Shown: positions 63,591 to 64,000 of the stretch, one piece after another
How positions within the stretch are numbered: position 1 is the first letter of the stretch
Layout: the number at the start of each line of letters is the position of its first letter
Source: Streptomyces sp. TLI_105
Lineage (GTDB): Bacteria > Actinomycetota > Actinomycetes > Streptomycetales > Streptomycetaceae
NCBI RefSeq assembly: GCF_900105415.1
Contig: NZ_FNSM01000001.1
Span: forward strand, 806,001-870,000
Direction of reading: 5' to 3'
DNA length: 64,000 bases
The notes under the pieces: model-generated
Database searches by the model: none
Seen by the model: the letters and a program-made list of their open reading frames with translations, nothing else
Told to the model about the DNA's origin: nothing
Program-made: the position numbers and the translations under genes

Positions 63591-64000
63591 GTAAACGTCA
63601 CCGCCGCGACGGTCGCGAAGGCGACGACCACCGAGATCCAGGCGACGACCACCAGGACGAGAGCCGTCGCTCCGCGCGCCACCGTGGGCAGCGCCGAGCC
63701 GATGTGCCCGGGGAACCACACCACCGCCACGACGAGGGCGCCGACCGCGATGAAGAGGGAGACCCCCGGTCCCGGCGCCGTGCCGAGGACGTACCGCTGG
63801 AGCACGGTCCCGCGCTCGGTGCGCCGGGCCCAGGTGCGCACCCGCTCCGGCGGCGCGGTCGAGAAGGCGACCGCGGTGAGCAGGAGGTAGGGAACCAGAT
63901 AAGACAGCAGTACGAACACGCCCACATCGGCCACCGACGTCCGAGTCCAGCCGCTGTCGACGCCGATGAGCAGGCCTGCGGTTCCGAGCGCGAGGGCGAG
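63591..64000 (-). CDS. DUF1345-family membrane protein, partial at both ends
   Basis: The minus strand reads from the window edge: [59 protein letters not shown], and [15 protein letters not shown]. This is the middle of DUF1345, a multi-TM protein family. Its 5' end lies beyond the window. The normal C-terminal part (YARADY region) is absent at the junction with the antiporter gene near 63590. Confidence 0.65.

Overview
High-GC actinomycete DNA, most likely Streptomyces. The codon use, GTG/TTG starts, PAS/GAF/SpoIIE phosphatases, a TipAS protein, DUF5994 and DUF6326 proteins and the IS630, IS701, IS5 and IS3 relics all fit. No ribosomal or other core gene is visible. Pseudogenes, truncated gene tails and transposase scars are so frequent that the window looks like an accessory region, such as a chromosome arm, an island or a large plasmid.

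Layout. 1-6 kb: broken FAD oxidoreductase, TetR, imine-reductase-like enzyme, 7-TM membrane protein and MFS transporter. 6-9.7 kb: PAS-GAF-SpoIIE-HATPase phosphatase divergent from an HSL-type hydrolase. 9.9-14.4 kb: relics (pirin, integrase, FtsX permease, flavodoxin, histidine kinase). 14.6-17.3 kb: TipAS protein, small hypothetical gene and an IS630-type element that contains an Imm53 immunity gene between its inverted repeats. 17.3-21.2 kb: intact three-gene operon with the architecture of an ABC three-component (ABC-3C) conflict system. 22-30 kb: NarL-type two-component system, lipase-like hydrolase, a tRNA-Gly 3' scar with its terminator, and several frameshifted genes. 30.1-32.4 kb: IS701-family and IS5-family elements.

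32.4-47.7 kb: a catabolic region. A second copy of the MFS/7-TM/FAD-oxidoreductase/TetR module precedes a seven-gene minus-strand operon (SCP2-like protein, glutamine-synthetase-like ligase, gamma-glutamyl hydrolase-like amidotransferase, acyl-CoA ligase, enoyl-CoA hydratase, Zn alcohol dehydrogenase, aldehyde dehydrogenase). A divergent operon encodes a Baeyer-Villiger monooxygenase, an HSL-type hydrolase and a flavin amine oxidase. Read together, these genes could take an amine to a ketone, an ester or lactone, a hydroxy acid, a carboxylic acid and an acyl-CoA. A cycloalkylamine is one plausible substrate class (inference).

48-62 kb: acyl-CoA ligase, a deleted IS701 copy, and a second carboxylic-acid regulon with two paralogous TetR regulators, acyl-CoA dehydrogenase, APH-like kinase, SDR, Na+/solute symporter, NPD-type flavoprotein, crotonase and metallo-hydrolase. 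Five promoters here share a similar operator-like sequence. 62.5-64 kb: a 3'-truncated Na+/H+ antiporter fused tail-to-tail to a truncated DUF1345 membrane protein.

Many broken genes differ from a readable frame by one base, often next to a short homopolymer run. Sequencing error is a real alternative to gene decay and should be excluded before these genes are called dead.
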